From the NCBI GenBank assembly GCA_023333565.1, contig JAJKFH010000209.1, positions 1,162,001 through 1,226,000 on the forward strand: DNA of 64,000 bases, written 5' to 3'. This document shows, piece after piece, positions 50,364 to 63,000 of the stretch. Every line of letters begins with the position of its first letter. The stretch's first letter is position 1. The position numbers and the translations under genes were made by a program. The notes under the pieces were generated by a model. The model saw only the letters and a program-made list of their open reading frames with translations. It searched no databases and had not been told where the DNA came from. Source of the DNA: Puffinus mauretanicus. Its lineage: Eukaryota; Chordata; Aves; Procellariiformes; Procellariidae.

Positions 50364-52912
50364 TACAAGTTTGGGCTTTTACAAATTCCTAACTGAAGAC
50401 AGCATTTTGATTTGAATTCTGAAATGGCTTCACATTGTTACGACAGTTTCTCAGTTCAGCTTATTACTTCGTCAATCCTAACTTCACAAAATTAGGAGTG
50501 ATAGCATCTCTTTACATTTGTCTTTCCCATTAGTTGGTTTTGTGGAGCATGTTGAGGTCGACTCTTGCAGCTTAAAAAAATAAGGGTATTGTGCTTTTGA
50601 TGAAGACAAGCGCAGCAGACAAGGAGTGATAAGATTTGTAATTCCCTGTGTCTTACTGGCTTAATGAATTTTAGTGATTTATAAAGAATTTCCTCTGTTG
50701 TGTATTGTGGGTATTTTTCATTCTTTTTGGAAGGGCTTCTTTTTGTGTATTACAGCTTGAACTGTGCTTTCTTCTTTTACTCCTGTTACTTGGTTTCTGT
50801 CTATTTGACAGTCCATAGCCTTGTTTAGCACGCTTTTATTTTCTTCAACCTTGTTCCTTTCAAGCGTATGGAAGATAGTGTTACAAATCTTGATGATGAT
50901 GTCTTTGCAGCAGTCTACAGAATTCTGCTGTTTTTGTGGGCTCCATCTTCATTTGCAATTCGTATTTCTAAGCTGTGTGTTGTCTTTTATTTTTTTACAA
51001 AAATTTGGTGTTGTGCCATTCTGTTCCCTCTCCAGTTTTCTTGTTCTTTCTTTATCCTTTGAGGATGCCTTGGACAGTCATGGTATTAGTGGCATAATTT
51101 CTCTCTTTCTCCTCAGAGACAGCATATATATCCTAGTTAAGTACATTTAGAAGTGCATTATCTAGTTTGCATGAAAGTTGTACTTTGATTTGCATGCATG
51201 CATATGTGAGATATGATATTTGCATTACGGTTTCTTCATTATTTATCTGTGGCTTCCTAGGGATAGACAGTGTAGATAATTTTTATTCTGTCTCTAAATA
51301 AATTTACAGAACCTGCACACCTATTTTTGCCAGCCGCTTACAGATTTTTCTGTGAGCGTGAGAAAGAGCACTGGTAAAGGTGTTTTACTTGGGACGGGTT
51401 TGCCCAGATGGGACATGAAAAACTGTAGCATTGCAACATCTGACAATGAGAGGGACTGATAGGATGTGTGAAATGGTATTGGGTTTTAGTTTTAGAAGAC
51501 TTTTTTTAATCCTGCATCATAGGTACCATGATTTTCTTGAGTCAAAAAGAGATTAGAGCAATACCTAATGGGTAAAAGCAACACAACAAAATATGTCTTA
51601 TAATTCTGGTTGTCATTTAAGAGAATATCAGCCTTACCCAACTTCAGCTGGAGTGGCAGTTTGTGTGGGTACTTTTCTTTCTTTAAAAGAAGATAAAAAA
51701 GGAAACTACTGTGACTCTTGTTTTTCATTTTATTATTCTTAGTCACCTTACGAGGAGATGCATCTTATTTAGCATATTATTCTTTAATCATCTGTAACTT
51801 TTCTCATGTTGCAGTCATTCTTCAACAAACTAGTAGATGAGAAATGATATGATAGCTTGAAAATGTGTATATATTTCTGTTTTATCACCACATCTTCCTT
51901 CAGATGCAAGTCTGCTTTCCAAATAGAAATCCAAGGTCAGTCTGGAGAAAAGGGCTTTGTTTATGGTCTCTTGTTACTTAATTTGTACTTAGTTCTACTT
52001 CTTTACTTCTACTTTGTTTTTCTGTTTCATCTTTTACATGAGATGTCCAGAAGTGGGTTCTTTATCATGTGTTGCACATGCGTGCTTGGGAAAGTTTGAA
52101 GTATTCTTACACGTTTTCCAGCTTTTAAAACAGAGGGTATCAGGTGACATTATGATGTTTGATATTAAGATACAGTGTAAACCAATGACATTATAAAGAA
52201 TAAGGCTTGTGATTCCTTTGCATTACCTGGTTGCTAAATTGAGAAATCTAAGCGTGTGTATTTGTTCAATTATTTAGATAAAGGAGCCATAAACCAAATT
52301 AATAAGTAATATTGGAGATGAAGAGTTAGCCTCCCTAAACACTGGGAGAGAAGTTTATCATTCTCTTCCTTTAGAGCGCGAAGGCTGCATGGGCAGCAGC
52401 AAGGGCATCTCTGTTCGAGAGGCAGTCCCAGGGCCCTGCCTGGCACGAGTGTGTCTTCCTGCATTGCGGGGGCTGACCGTTAAATAAATTAGGCTGTCTA
52501 CTGCCCTTTCTTTATAATGTTACAGTGAAGTCTGCATTAGTGGAGTGTGACAGCTTGACATCTCTAGAGACTGACACTCTGTCTCAGTTGATAGAACTGA
52601 CTCGAGGTTAATACTGGAATGGTTTCATTTGCTAAACTTTGTCATATCACTCTTCTTTGGATATCAAAATGCCATGGCAGTGAAAACCGTTAGAAATATA
52701 CTCCTGTCCAGTGGGAACAGACTGAGACAGCCAAATAATTTCACATCTTACTGTGAACAATCTTTTAATAATTACAGTAGTGAGCATTGGACTGAACTGT
52801 GTTTATACAGGAGACCTAAAGGTTAAAGGCTTTGTGTTTTGTTTCAATGCTTTTAATTTTCCCACCTTTTGCAAGTAACATATTTTTGTTTTTTTTCCCC
52901 ACACAAAGCATA

Positions 52913-52936
52913 TATTATTATAATATTATAATAATA
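52913..52936. repeat. Perfect 24-nt AT palindrome
   Basis: The 24 bases, composed of TAT/TAA units and starting TATTATTATAAT, equal their own reverse complement with no spacer. It could extrude as a cruciform or simply be a TAA-type microsatellite fold. Confidence 0.85.
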
Positions 52937-55900
52937 AGCTATAAAAAGGCTGTTAATAGTAATCAGAAAAGACAATTAGTCAAGATAAGCAAGGTGAAAG
53001 CAATGGGAATGCTATTTTATGTTTTTCTCAAGTTCTACAAGAGCAGAAGCATTGCCATTGCTAGTCATACAGGGACTGACTTTCGTCACCTTTTAGATTT
53101 AAAATCAACATAGTACAGAGTTCCTACTATCTTTTTATTGTCTTACCCTATAAATGGTATAATCTTTCAGCAATATGTAGATCTTAGATAAGGCTGAAGT
53201 ATTTACCAAAGGAGTTTTTGTTACTTCAAATATGAATTTTCAAAGCTTTGTAATTAATAAGGTTTCTTTTGACGGCAGCATTTTCATAGATAGGTTAAAA
53301 TAAAAACAAAAAGCATATTTCTGTCTTTACTGATTAAGCATTAAAAAGTCTTATTTCTGTTCAAATATGTACATTGAAGAGGAAGGAGTAGAGGGATGCC
53401 ACCAACTTGAAGACACTTGGCATTTTTAAATTCTGAATGAAGTGTGACATACCAAACTGGTGAACCACACTATTTACTCATATTTATGTCAGTGTCACAC
53501 AGACCAGGGTGTAGCCTTGTACACAACTGTTTTATAGCATTGTGTGGGACATCGGAGAACTGGATCCTGCCTCAACATAAAATAATGCACAAGAACAGGA
53601 AGTTCCAGGTGATGAGTAGACTGTCTGTTCAGAAATGAGCATTAAAAACAGCAAAAGAAAGAATTTCAAATCAGATTTTTAAAAAGAAAACACTGTTGAT
53701 GTTTTAAAAAATTATGCATGAATTAGTGTGAAAAAGAATTGTGATTTGTGAGATAAAGGTGTCTTTTTAAATTAAACGGAATTGCAGGCAGAGTAGGTAC
53801 GGTGCTGTTCTCTTGTCTTTTCTGAAGAGAAATGATCAAAAAAACCCCAATGCCGCAGTACAAGTTGCATGTAGCATACAGGTTAAGATTAGAGGTGTAT
53901 CTGAATTCTGTCATTGCTCTTTGTGTAAATATCTGTTTGCCCCTTGTTGAATATCTCTTACTTTGATGCAAATCACCGTTGCAAAGCATCTGATCTTCTT
54001 TCCTTTTAGTTTAACAATAATATACGTTTTCTCCATTTCTGAGCTTGCTTTCTGGTTTTGTGGGGGAGGTACATCATTAGTTTCTACAGTAAATTTTTGA
54101 AGATATTTTATGGAAGCCATCTGGGTAATAGTAAATTTTACTTGATATATTTTTGAATGGCAAATAGTTTTATTATCAGATTTTTATGTAGATTTACTCT
54201 TTCTTTCATGCTGTATTTTGATATTTTAAATAACTGCAGGAAAGGAATGGCACATAGGTTTAGGATAGATTGAAAAACAAAAAAAACTTAGTCACACCAG
54301 TGGGGATTTTAAAATAGTTCTTTGTATTCATCCAAATATAATTTGTATGCTGAAATAGTTTGCTTCTGTTGTCAGAAAAAATGTAGCTGACAAATGAAAG
54401 TTGTCATCAGGGTTATCTTGGCTTTGGACACTCCTGGTACTTCATTATGAAGTGCCAGACCCAGTGGACTCTGTAAACTTAATTTAGAGACAAAAATACA
54501 GTATGAGTTTACACATTAATTTCTCACACTCTTTCAATATAAATTTAAATTTATCTCTTGGCTCATGGAGATTGACTTAACACACATTTCCTGTCCAAGC
54601 TGAAGGGATAGTATATTCAGTGCAAGTTCTTTCAATTTTATCATTCCTGAAAAATAGTTTTCAGGTATTGGGGAAAAAAGCTCTGAAGTATGGAGACTTT
54701 GAAAACTGAGATTCTCTGAGGTCTGGCAACAGTGGCTAAGTGTATGTTAAGTACTAGATTAGTTGCAATTGCCTTGGTTTTTTTAGACCAATTATTCTGA
54801 ACAGGAAGAATAAACGAGTATAGTGTTCAGCTGACAATTGCAAAAGATGAGCGAAATCCATATGAATAATGGTACTGCATTCTCTCCTCTAGCTATTGCT
54901 TCTGAAAAATAAATGTTTAAATCTGCCCCTTACCACCCCCACCTCTGGGGGGAAAAAAGTAGAAAACAGAATGGTTTCTGGAGGTGATTGAAGTAGTTTC
55001 AGTGTTGTCTTTTTTGTGGAGTAGAATCATTCTTTTACCTAGCTCTCCTCTTTGGATGAGGACCTCTCATTAAAAAAAAACCCCATACTCATTTGTCAAA
55101 AGAGACTGTTTGGACTTTGCTCTTGCCTAGTACAATGCTCATTATAATCTGGACATGATTGGCAAATGCCTTTGAAAGCAGGAGGTGGAATGGAGGAGAG
55201 CAGAAAAATGCTAATTCAGATAGCTAAGGAAAAGTGGAAAGTGGCAAAGTGTCTGTGAGGGAGAGCCTTTTTATTTTATGCCTATACTTTGCAAATAATG
55301 CTTGTTCATAGATGTTATTACAAATTCTCAGTGTTTTCACTTTGCTAAATAAATATTGCATCGTAAATTGCATTAGTGTGACGTATGTATTCAGTTTGCT
55401 AGGACCAAACCCAAACATTTTAACACAGTGAGAGTTGTCTTTCCACGTATTTCTCCATGTGCTCCAGTGTGAAATGGATGTTATAATACTTACTGATCAG
55501 TTGGATGAGGGCAGTTTAACCTCAGGGTGACAGCTTTATCCAGCTTGTGATATTCCTCTGCTCAGTGGCTTCACTGACAGTTCCTCTTGCCAGGAGGAAG
55601 GAGCTTGCTCTAAGATTTATGTTCTCTTTTCATGCGGGCAAGGCGGTAGTGCCCCGGTCTCTAATTACCCGCTAGTCGTGGGCAGAAGAGGATGTGTGGC
55701 TGTTGGAAACATACACGGTTTGAACAGTTGTTCAAAGATGACTCCTCCAAGAAGGTAGTGAGCAGGCTGGAGGTGTGAAACAGACAGGATCCAGCCTTTG
55801 GGACAGTTCTGAGCTATATTATGAGTCTCAAGTAAGGATCCCTTAAGGGAAAATCACGCTAGTGATTCTTTTAAGTTGCTAGTTGTAATGAGATGTCACA

Positions 55901-58639
55901 CACAAAAGCTAAAGGAACTTCTTTACGAGTTTTATTCAAGGAGATGGACATTTTTTTATACGTTAATGTATCTGTAATCATCGCCAGCTGAAATTCTAGC
56001 AGACAGAAGTCTTCATTCTTGCAAGACCTTGTTCTGCATCTTCAAGTGCAAACTGTATCTGTAATCGCAGGCACCTTTTACCTATGAAGTAACAAGAAAT
56101 TTAACAGAAGGTGAGAAGAACTCTGAAGAGATCCACAGTAGAGAAGATTCAGATTCACCCAGGCTATTTATAACTTGAAATTCTTGCCTAGAAGTTTGAA
56201 ATTGATGCAGTGGAAAAGGTAGCAAAAAAGTGCGTAAGCGGTGTGGTCAGATCAGGCCATCCACAGCTGCCTTGAGGTCTGAATGTGTTTCCTTGCAAGA
56301 GCATTCAATGCCTGGCAGTCAGCAGATGCAATTATTAAAAAAATGCAGTATATCTTTCTGTGTCTTTATCCTCCAGAACTCTGTTTGTCAGTCTTTCTGG
56401 TCAGTTACACTTCACTCCACAGGTTTTGGGGTGGCATTATTTGCTAAGTTAATAAGAATCAGGGTAATATCAGACACAGTCTAATACCTGTGTGTGGAGG
56501 GGTCCTTAATCATCTGCCTGGATGAGATGCATGTAGCCTGGTTCTGAAGTCTGCCTTTGAAGACACTGGAGGGAAAAAAGACTATGTTAGAGAGATCCTT
56601 TTCATCCTAAGGTAGACCACCTAAACTTCTGCTTATCAGCTGCTTTTTAGACCTGCCTGGTTTTCGCTTGGGTACAAATTGACTATAGCTAAGGCTTGGA
56701 GAGATTCCACCTTATGCCTTGTAACCTGGATGCAAACCTTAATGATGCAGTGAATATAGGTGACATTTTCTATACACAGAACACCAGTCCACCAGAAGCG
56801 TAAGTACTAATGTGCTGTGTAGGCGCATCTGTCTTTTACTCAGGATCAAGTACCTGGGGTTAAAAAAGAAAGACAAACATCAGTGTTACAGGCTATTTTA
56901 AGTTCTGTCTCCATAATTATGCATGCTAAGGATTAAAAATATAGTTAGTATAGTTTTTACTAATGCAACATGTATCAGCTTTTCATCAACTGAAACACGG
57001 TGAAGTTACAGAAATAAATGGAATGCATGAATAAGTAGATGTCAGTTAAACCTAAATGTGCTCAACTTAGCTATCCTTAGTATGCTCAAGGCACAGAAAT
57101 TATTCTTCTGCACACAACTGCAAACAGAATTTGTAGTATATTTTAATGTGCAATGTGATAGCATTATAGTTTCTGCAGCTTCTCTGTTCAATTTGTCAGC
57201 ATTAGTTTGCCTCATTCAGACAGAGGCTTGTGTAAACATTGCACGTATTGCTTCAAGAGATGTTCTATGTGCATGAATTCAGCCATATTTCATTACTTTA
57301 TTGACCAAAGTAACGCTTTACTGTTTGATATTCCTGTTAACCATGTAGAACCAAGATTGCAAAGAAAGTGTGGGCTGTGTTCTTTCTTGCTTATCATTTG
57401 AATCGATTTCTGAATTAAACATATGCAAACTTATTCAGGGAGGGGAGCACCATGGAAAGTCTTATTTGCCATACTCGGTTGCTAGTGAAGGAAATAATGC
57501 TGCTAATAATTTGAATTCTTGAACTTCAGGTTGGGTTTGCTGGACTAGCAGTTGTACCAAACAAAGAGAAAAGATACTTATTTTAAAGGGCGTTGGTATA
57601 ATTCAGTACAAGCTGGCTGTGAATAAATTTTGCCTGTAATCCAGCTCAGAGTGAAAAGGAAAATAGGAGCCACATCTATTACACCCTCAGCAGCAGCTTC
57701 TTGAGCATGTTGGCTTTCATTCTGTGGAAGAAGCCATGCAAGCTGTCCACGAGCATAATTTTAACTCATGTATTTCAGAAGCCAGAGCTTTTTGTACAGG
57801 GAGTTGGTGTCTGTGGCCTAAACTCTGCAATGTGCCATTGGGTCTTTTTGGCGTTTTAGCTTTTTCCCTTTGGGTGAGGTTCTCTAGCAACAGAATTTGT
57901 TAGTCAAAAATATCTCTCAGAGAAGCTGCTTGTGGTTCTAGTGGGTGTTTTCATTGTGCATAGCCTCCGTCCTTCATGCCATGCCAATTAGTGGATTCTT
58001 AAAAAAATTAATAATGGGCCAGAAAATGTAGACTTCAGTTTTGTTGACTACATCTTAGCTTCTACCTGAAGACTGAGGAAATGCTGAGCCAGCATCTTCA
58101 GAGAAGAGTGTGAACAAAAGTGTGAAACAACTAACATGAGTGTATACACATAAGACACAAATTTCTAGTTCTTGTTTGAAAAGAAGGCAGTAATAAGCAC
58201 TATGTCCAAGTATTGAAAGATCATTATTTCACAAATACGCAGAAAACTCGAGGACATTGAGTCTAAATTACTTATTTGTGGACTGTGCTTTTAGGGAAGG
58301 GTGCATTCGTTTTGTGGAATTAGCCCTGCGTTTCCACGTCAGCTGCAAAGCGTCACCCTACACTTCAGTGAAACGAGAGCTAAGGTGACTTGGATGTAGC
58401 TGAAAGGCTTCCACCTTATTCTTTGTGATGCCATTGGAAGCAGGTCGGCTCGGGAAAAATAGCAAATTATTCGGATGCCAGAGTTTCAGCGAACAATAGG
58501 GAAATGCGTTTGCTTAGTACATTACATATGCCATTCACTTTTTGGACTTGTGTCTAATACTGTGTAAGGCAGAGATTGGCAGCTTTTCAGGAAGCGAGGT
58601 GCCAGATTGTATTTTTCTTTCACAAATTAGAGGTTAAGA

Positions 58640-58900
58640 ACGCTGGTTGAAAACACTCGAACGTGCTGTCAGGCGGTGTTTGGAAACGGCTGGCTGTCAC
58701 GCAGGCAAGATGCCAGCCGGCAGCCGGCGTGGGGCCGTTGTGAGGGGCAGGGCTCCCAGTCCCAGCGCTGCCAGAGCCGGGAGGGCTCTCAGGACGCCAA
58801 GGCTCCCAGTGCCAGCCATGCCAGTGTGTGTGCCTCTGGAAATCTACCCACCTCTTCCTTTGCCGCCTGCGCCCAGGGTTGGGAACTGCAGGCCCAGTGG
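58640..58900. promoter_or_regulatory. CpG-rich patch in intron 7 (candidate regulatory element)
   Basis: By eye there are about 15 CpG dinucleotides in roughly 230 bases, in clear contrast to the AT-rich intron on both sides. It includes CCAGCCGGCAGCCGGCGTGG (58713-58732) and an imperfect 50-bp-spaced duplication starting GGCTCCCAGT at 58751 and 58801. Overlapping + frames of 137 and 130 codons (58647-59060 and 58676-59068) and a 99-codon minus frame are open here, a usual effect of GC-rich DNA; I recognise no protein in them. It may be a small intronic CpG island, an enhancer or a decayed GC-rich insertion. Confidence 0.35.
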
Positions 58901-60007
58901 GAGACTCTGTCCTATGCATCTAAAACTGTCTGTGGTAATTGCTATTCGTGTGAAGTTTGGCATAAATTTCTTGTGCAAGGTTGGCTTCACGTGGCTCTGC
59001 AGAGATGTTTTTATAACGGATATTTTGGAGACTGGATGGTCGCTGTCAAACCAGAGCTAATCAATTGACCAGTAATGTCCTTTTTTACATTGCATTTTTC
59101 TAAAATAGGGACGAGCATGAGCAGATTCTTGATGTAGTTTCGAAGAAATAATATTTGAAACCCCTGAGCATATGCAAAAAGATGCTTTTTGTGAAGTGAT
59201 GTGGAATATTATGTCTGTATTGATTTTGCAGGCTGTATTAATCAAGAAGTAATATAGGGTAGTATAAGATAGTAACCTTTAGAATCTAACCTTTGACAAA
59301 GAGCTCTAGCTGTTTTATATGTTTAAGAACTCTTGGGAGTACTAATTATCATGTAACCTGAAGCCATGTCTGACCAGTGAGCAATACTATACTTTTTTCA
59401 AACCTAGTGCAAGTGTGCATGAGTTGGCCTCTTATTTTGTGGTATCATTCATACAAACACACTGGTGTTGCGTCTAGTGTAACGTATTTCAAGATTGTGC
59501 CTGTCGATGCTTGTGTCAGGAAGTGTAACAAGTTCAGAAAGCAACAGTCTGATTACAGGCAGCTGCCTCTTGATCTTAGGACAAGGCTTATTGTTAAATC
59601 AAAAGCTTTCAAATGTAATTATGGCATGGGACAGTTACTGTGTAGATATTCTCAGAGTACCACCTCTGCAACCTGTCAGCATGTGGACCACGTTGTCTTC
59701 TATCCATGGTCATATGACAACTAGATCAATTTTCTCATTTAGAAAATATAAATGGTTTCTACGTAGAAAAACTTACGATGAAAATATCTAAATTATTTCT
59801 ATCATGCCATATCATATCTCAGTGATTTTGGTCATTGCATAATAAAAAAAGGAGCATCATTTTCTTCCTTAAATTAAAAAAACAAAACAAAACAAACCAT
59901 ACAAGTGTGTGACTACTTATTTAGTAGCATGTACTAAATAATCAAAATATTTAACAGTATAATTAATAATACACATTTTAATGGTATTTCATGTTTTCTT
60001 TTCGCAG

Positions 60008-60093
60008 GAGCTGTGATCATCTCCACTCCGCAAGACGTGGCTTTATTGGATGCACGCAAAGGAGCTGAAATGTTTAGAAAAGTCCATGTACCC
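60008..60093 (+). CDS. NUBPL: NUBPL exon (human exon 8 by inference)
   Basis: The 86 bases complete the split glycine codon and encode [20 protein letters not shown] and MFRKVHVP, ending in phase 0 before GTAAGC. [22 protein letters not shown] is the conserved post-switch II strand and helix of the family. By my count from human residue numbers the exon ends at the codon equivalent to human position 231 (c.693), a known human exon boundary as I remember it. The next exon, with the VLGLVQNMS-type strand and the Cys-x-x-Cys pair that holds the shared 4Fe-4S cluster, is not in the window. Confidence 0.96.
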
Positions 60094-63000
60094 GTAAGCC
60101 TCTACATTAAAAATACGAGTAGATTGTTTTTCCAAAATGTAAAAAAAAATCCATATACTGCAATAGGTGAACAAACCATTCAGGAATCACTTGAATTTCA
60201 TAAATTCTTCTTAAAAAAAAAAGGATTAGAATCCATCTTGCATCTGTATGAGGCACGTGTTTTAACAGAAGGGAAGGAATTTTCTCAGGCCGAGGTCATA
60301 ATAGTACTTCTAAATCAGTTTGTCTAATCACCTGGAATGGATCAGACTGCTAAACAGAGTATCTTACGAAGTAACGTATGCTTTCCAATTGTACTGTCTT
60401 ACTATATCCTCGTTTTGTGTCCTCTTCAGCACTGTCTGTGTGGGAGCTTAAAATCTAAAATTTCTTGAAATGTGGAAAAATCATATATTGGTACATTTTA
60501 AGAAGGAAATGTAAGTTTTGGGGGAGATTTGCGCGTACCTAATAGTCACTTTGCCATTTGAAGGGCTCGGTGACTGTCGCTCCAAGTAGAAGGCTGTCTA
60601 TATCACTTTGTTTTTCATGAGGTTTATAGCTTATATGGTAGCTTGCTTGTTTGGGAAATGCAAAATTTAAAAATATCCGCAATATTCATCTGGACTGGGA
60701 GAAAATACTAAACAGGGTGACATCTTTGACTCAATAGTTTGTGTGTGTGCTACAAGTTGCTAAGTAACTGAATGTTATACTCTAGAGTATGTTCATGAAG
60801 AGATTCATTTTTAATTTGAAATGTGCAGTTGATGAGAAAATATAAACTGAAATGCTTCCTTATCTTAAACAGTAAAGGAAAAAAGCCATTTACTATACTT
60901 TAAAAAAGACATTTTCTTGCTTATCTGTGTGAAGGTCACTTCTACTCTTTATTAAGAAAGGAAATTTCTTTCATAGCTGGTGCTTTGTTAATTTAAAAAA
61001 TGCAACAGAAACCTTGAAGTGCCTGATTTCCCTTTTTGTTTTAATTTACAGAATAGCTTAACAAAAGAAATACATTGATAAATTCTTTATTGTTAACTAT
61101 TCCTTAAGCATGTTTGCACCAAAATGAAAGTATAGTAGCATTTATCATTTGCTACTAGAAGAAAAACAAATATATATAACAGAAGAATAACATTGGACTG
61201 TTTTGTTTTGATTTTATGTTTGGGTTTGCTAAAATTATGCAAAATTATTTTCTTCGAATAAAATTGTGTTCAGGTTAGTACTTTGCTGAATTGTCCTTTT
61301 GATTTAATGAGAGATTACCAAGATTTCTTTCTAAGTCTGTTTTGTTCTTTGAAGAGAATGGCCTCTAAGAAAATCATTCATTCTAGGATAGGCTTCGCCG
61401 CTATTAATTTGACTAGTGGTAGATAAGATATGAAATATGATCTATTTTGATTCGTTGGAATTTTCAGATCTTTCAAAATCAAACGAAAAGTCACAGCGAA
61501 GCTGTTGCACCAGATGCTGAGTTTGAGTGCACCTGAACCAGTCATCAGGTCTTACCTTTTTCATGATGCTGCTTCACTTTATTCTAACCTTGTATATACG
61601 TCAGTACAGATGCATCATTTACTTCACTGTTAAAGCAGCTCCTGCCTATGTATTACATTTTGAAGTGTCAACTAAACCTGAGGATCTAAAGAAAGTTTAG
61701 TTATGTAATTTTTGATGGATAACTTCAAACCTGAGGTTTACATCAAAGAGGTGGAATCTGTGGGACTGTGCTAAAATTGTGTATCCTTATTATATAATTG
61801 ACTGATCTTTAAAAATCTAATCTTTAAAATATTTACTCTAATCTTTAAAAAAAGCGCTTGCAAAGAGTCTACTTTTCAAAGAAGCAGAGAGTCTATAGGT
61901 TGCTGAGCTCTGAGTCTTTGAGTGTGCTTGCTTATATTTAATGAACTGGAGTCTCTCCCTTGTACGTATAGGCATACATACACCACCTTCCCCTCACCCC
62001 CACAGTCATTAGTTACCAAAGCTTCAAATGACATATGTAGTATTACCACAGTAAAGTCACAATTGTTAACATTGTTTGTTTGTCCTTCACTGCATTGAAA
62101 TTAGAGTAGAATGAGTGAAGGAACTGATGAAAAGCTGAGAGTCAGCATTAGAACCAGGATAACAATGCAAAAGTCTTATTTTCAGTCTTAGGACATAGTC
62201 ATTAGAAGAGGAGTGCCATCTCCTGTGCAATGGAGCCCACCTGGTAAGGAAGGAGTTTGCAAAGTGTTGGTGACTCCTATCACAACACGTTTCAAGATTC
62301 TCTCCCATTATGTGAGTTTGGCCATCATTTTCATGCATCCCAGAGGCTTGCTCTGGGCAGGTGACAAAAGACGTGAATAAGTTTGAGTATTTAGGAAAAA
62401 ATTGCCTATTTTCACCTGCTGAAATTGAGTTCAGTTCAGTATGGTTTATCTTATCAATCATACCCCTGAAAGAAAAAGACAGGGTTTTAGTTAAATCTGC
62501 AACTTTTCTGGTCGTTTCCTTGAATTGGAAGGTTATGTTGTGGATTTCACAGGTTTCAAAAAACTGCTTATGTAAACTCAGCTATGTATTTCCTTTCGGG
62601 ATATACTAAAATTGTTTATTTGGCTATGTACTTACTGGTATTTCTGTAGTGTCTGGAGTACCCAGCCGATATTGTGGCTTCATATTGGGAGCGGAAGTTA
62701 GAGCCAAAAATTGCTTGTTACAAGATGAAAGACAGAAATATTATTGTGCACGTTTACTTGAAGCACTAAAATGTCAAGTGACTGACTGATGGTTATGTAG
62801 GAAGTCGATGGCAGACTGCAGAACTGTAACCCTGATCACTTCAGTCCCTGTCAGATTGGAGTTAGACCTCAGTGCCATCCGTCCTTAAGTACAGTGAACG
62901 ACTTAAGTGGGTTTCTTTAGGAATTGTCTCCTTGTGTAAAAACAGAGGACTTTCATTTTCTCACTGTATTTTCTTTAACTTAGAAGGTAGTACATTTGGA

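Larger units (their letters stand above)
47535..60007 (+). other. NUBPL: NUBPL intron 7 (12.5 kb)
   Basis: The donor is GTACGT; the acceptor is TTTCTTTTCGCAG at 60007. Contents are a CR1 tail (about 48255-48460), a polypyrimidine tract (50304-50363), a 24-nt AT palindrome (52913-52936) and a CpG-rich patch (58640-58900). In 48500-50300, 50400-52900, 53000-58600 and 59100-60000 I see no exon, RNA gene or transposon that I can name. Confidence 0.85.

Noticed and set aside
58647..59068. Two overlapping + frames (137 and 130 codons) in the CpG-rich patch
   Set aside because: Overlapping open frames on both strands are expected in GC-rich DNA; neither shows a known domain or splice context.
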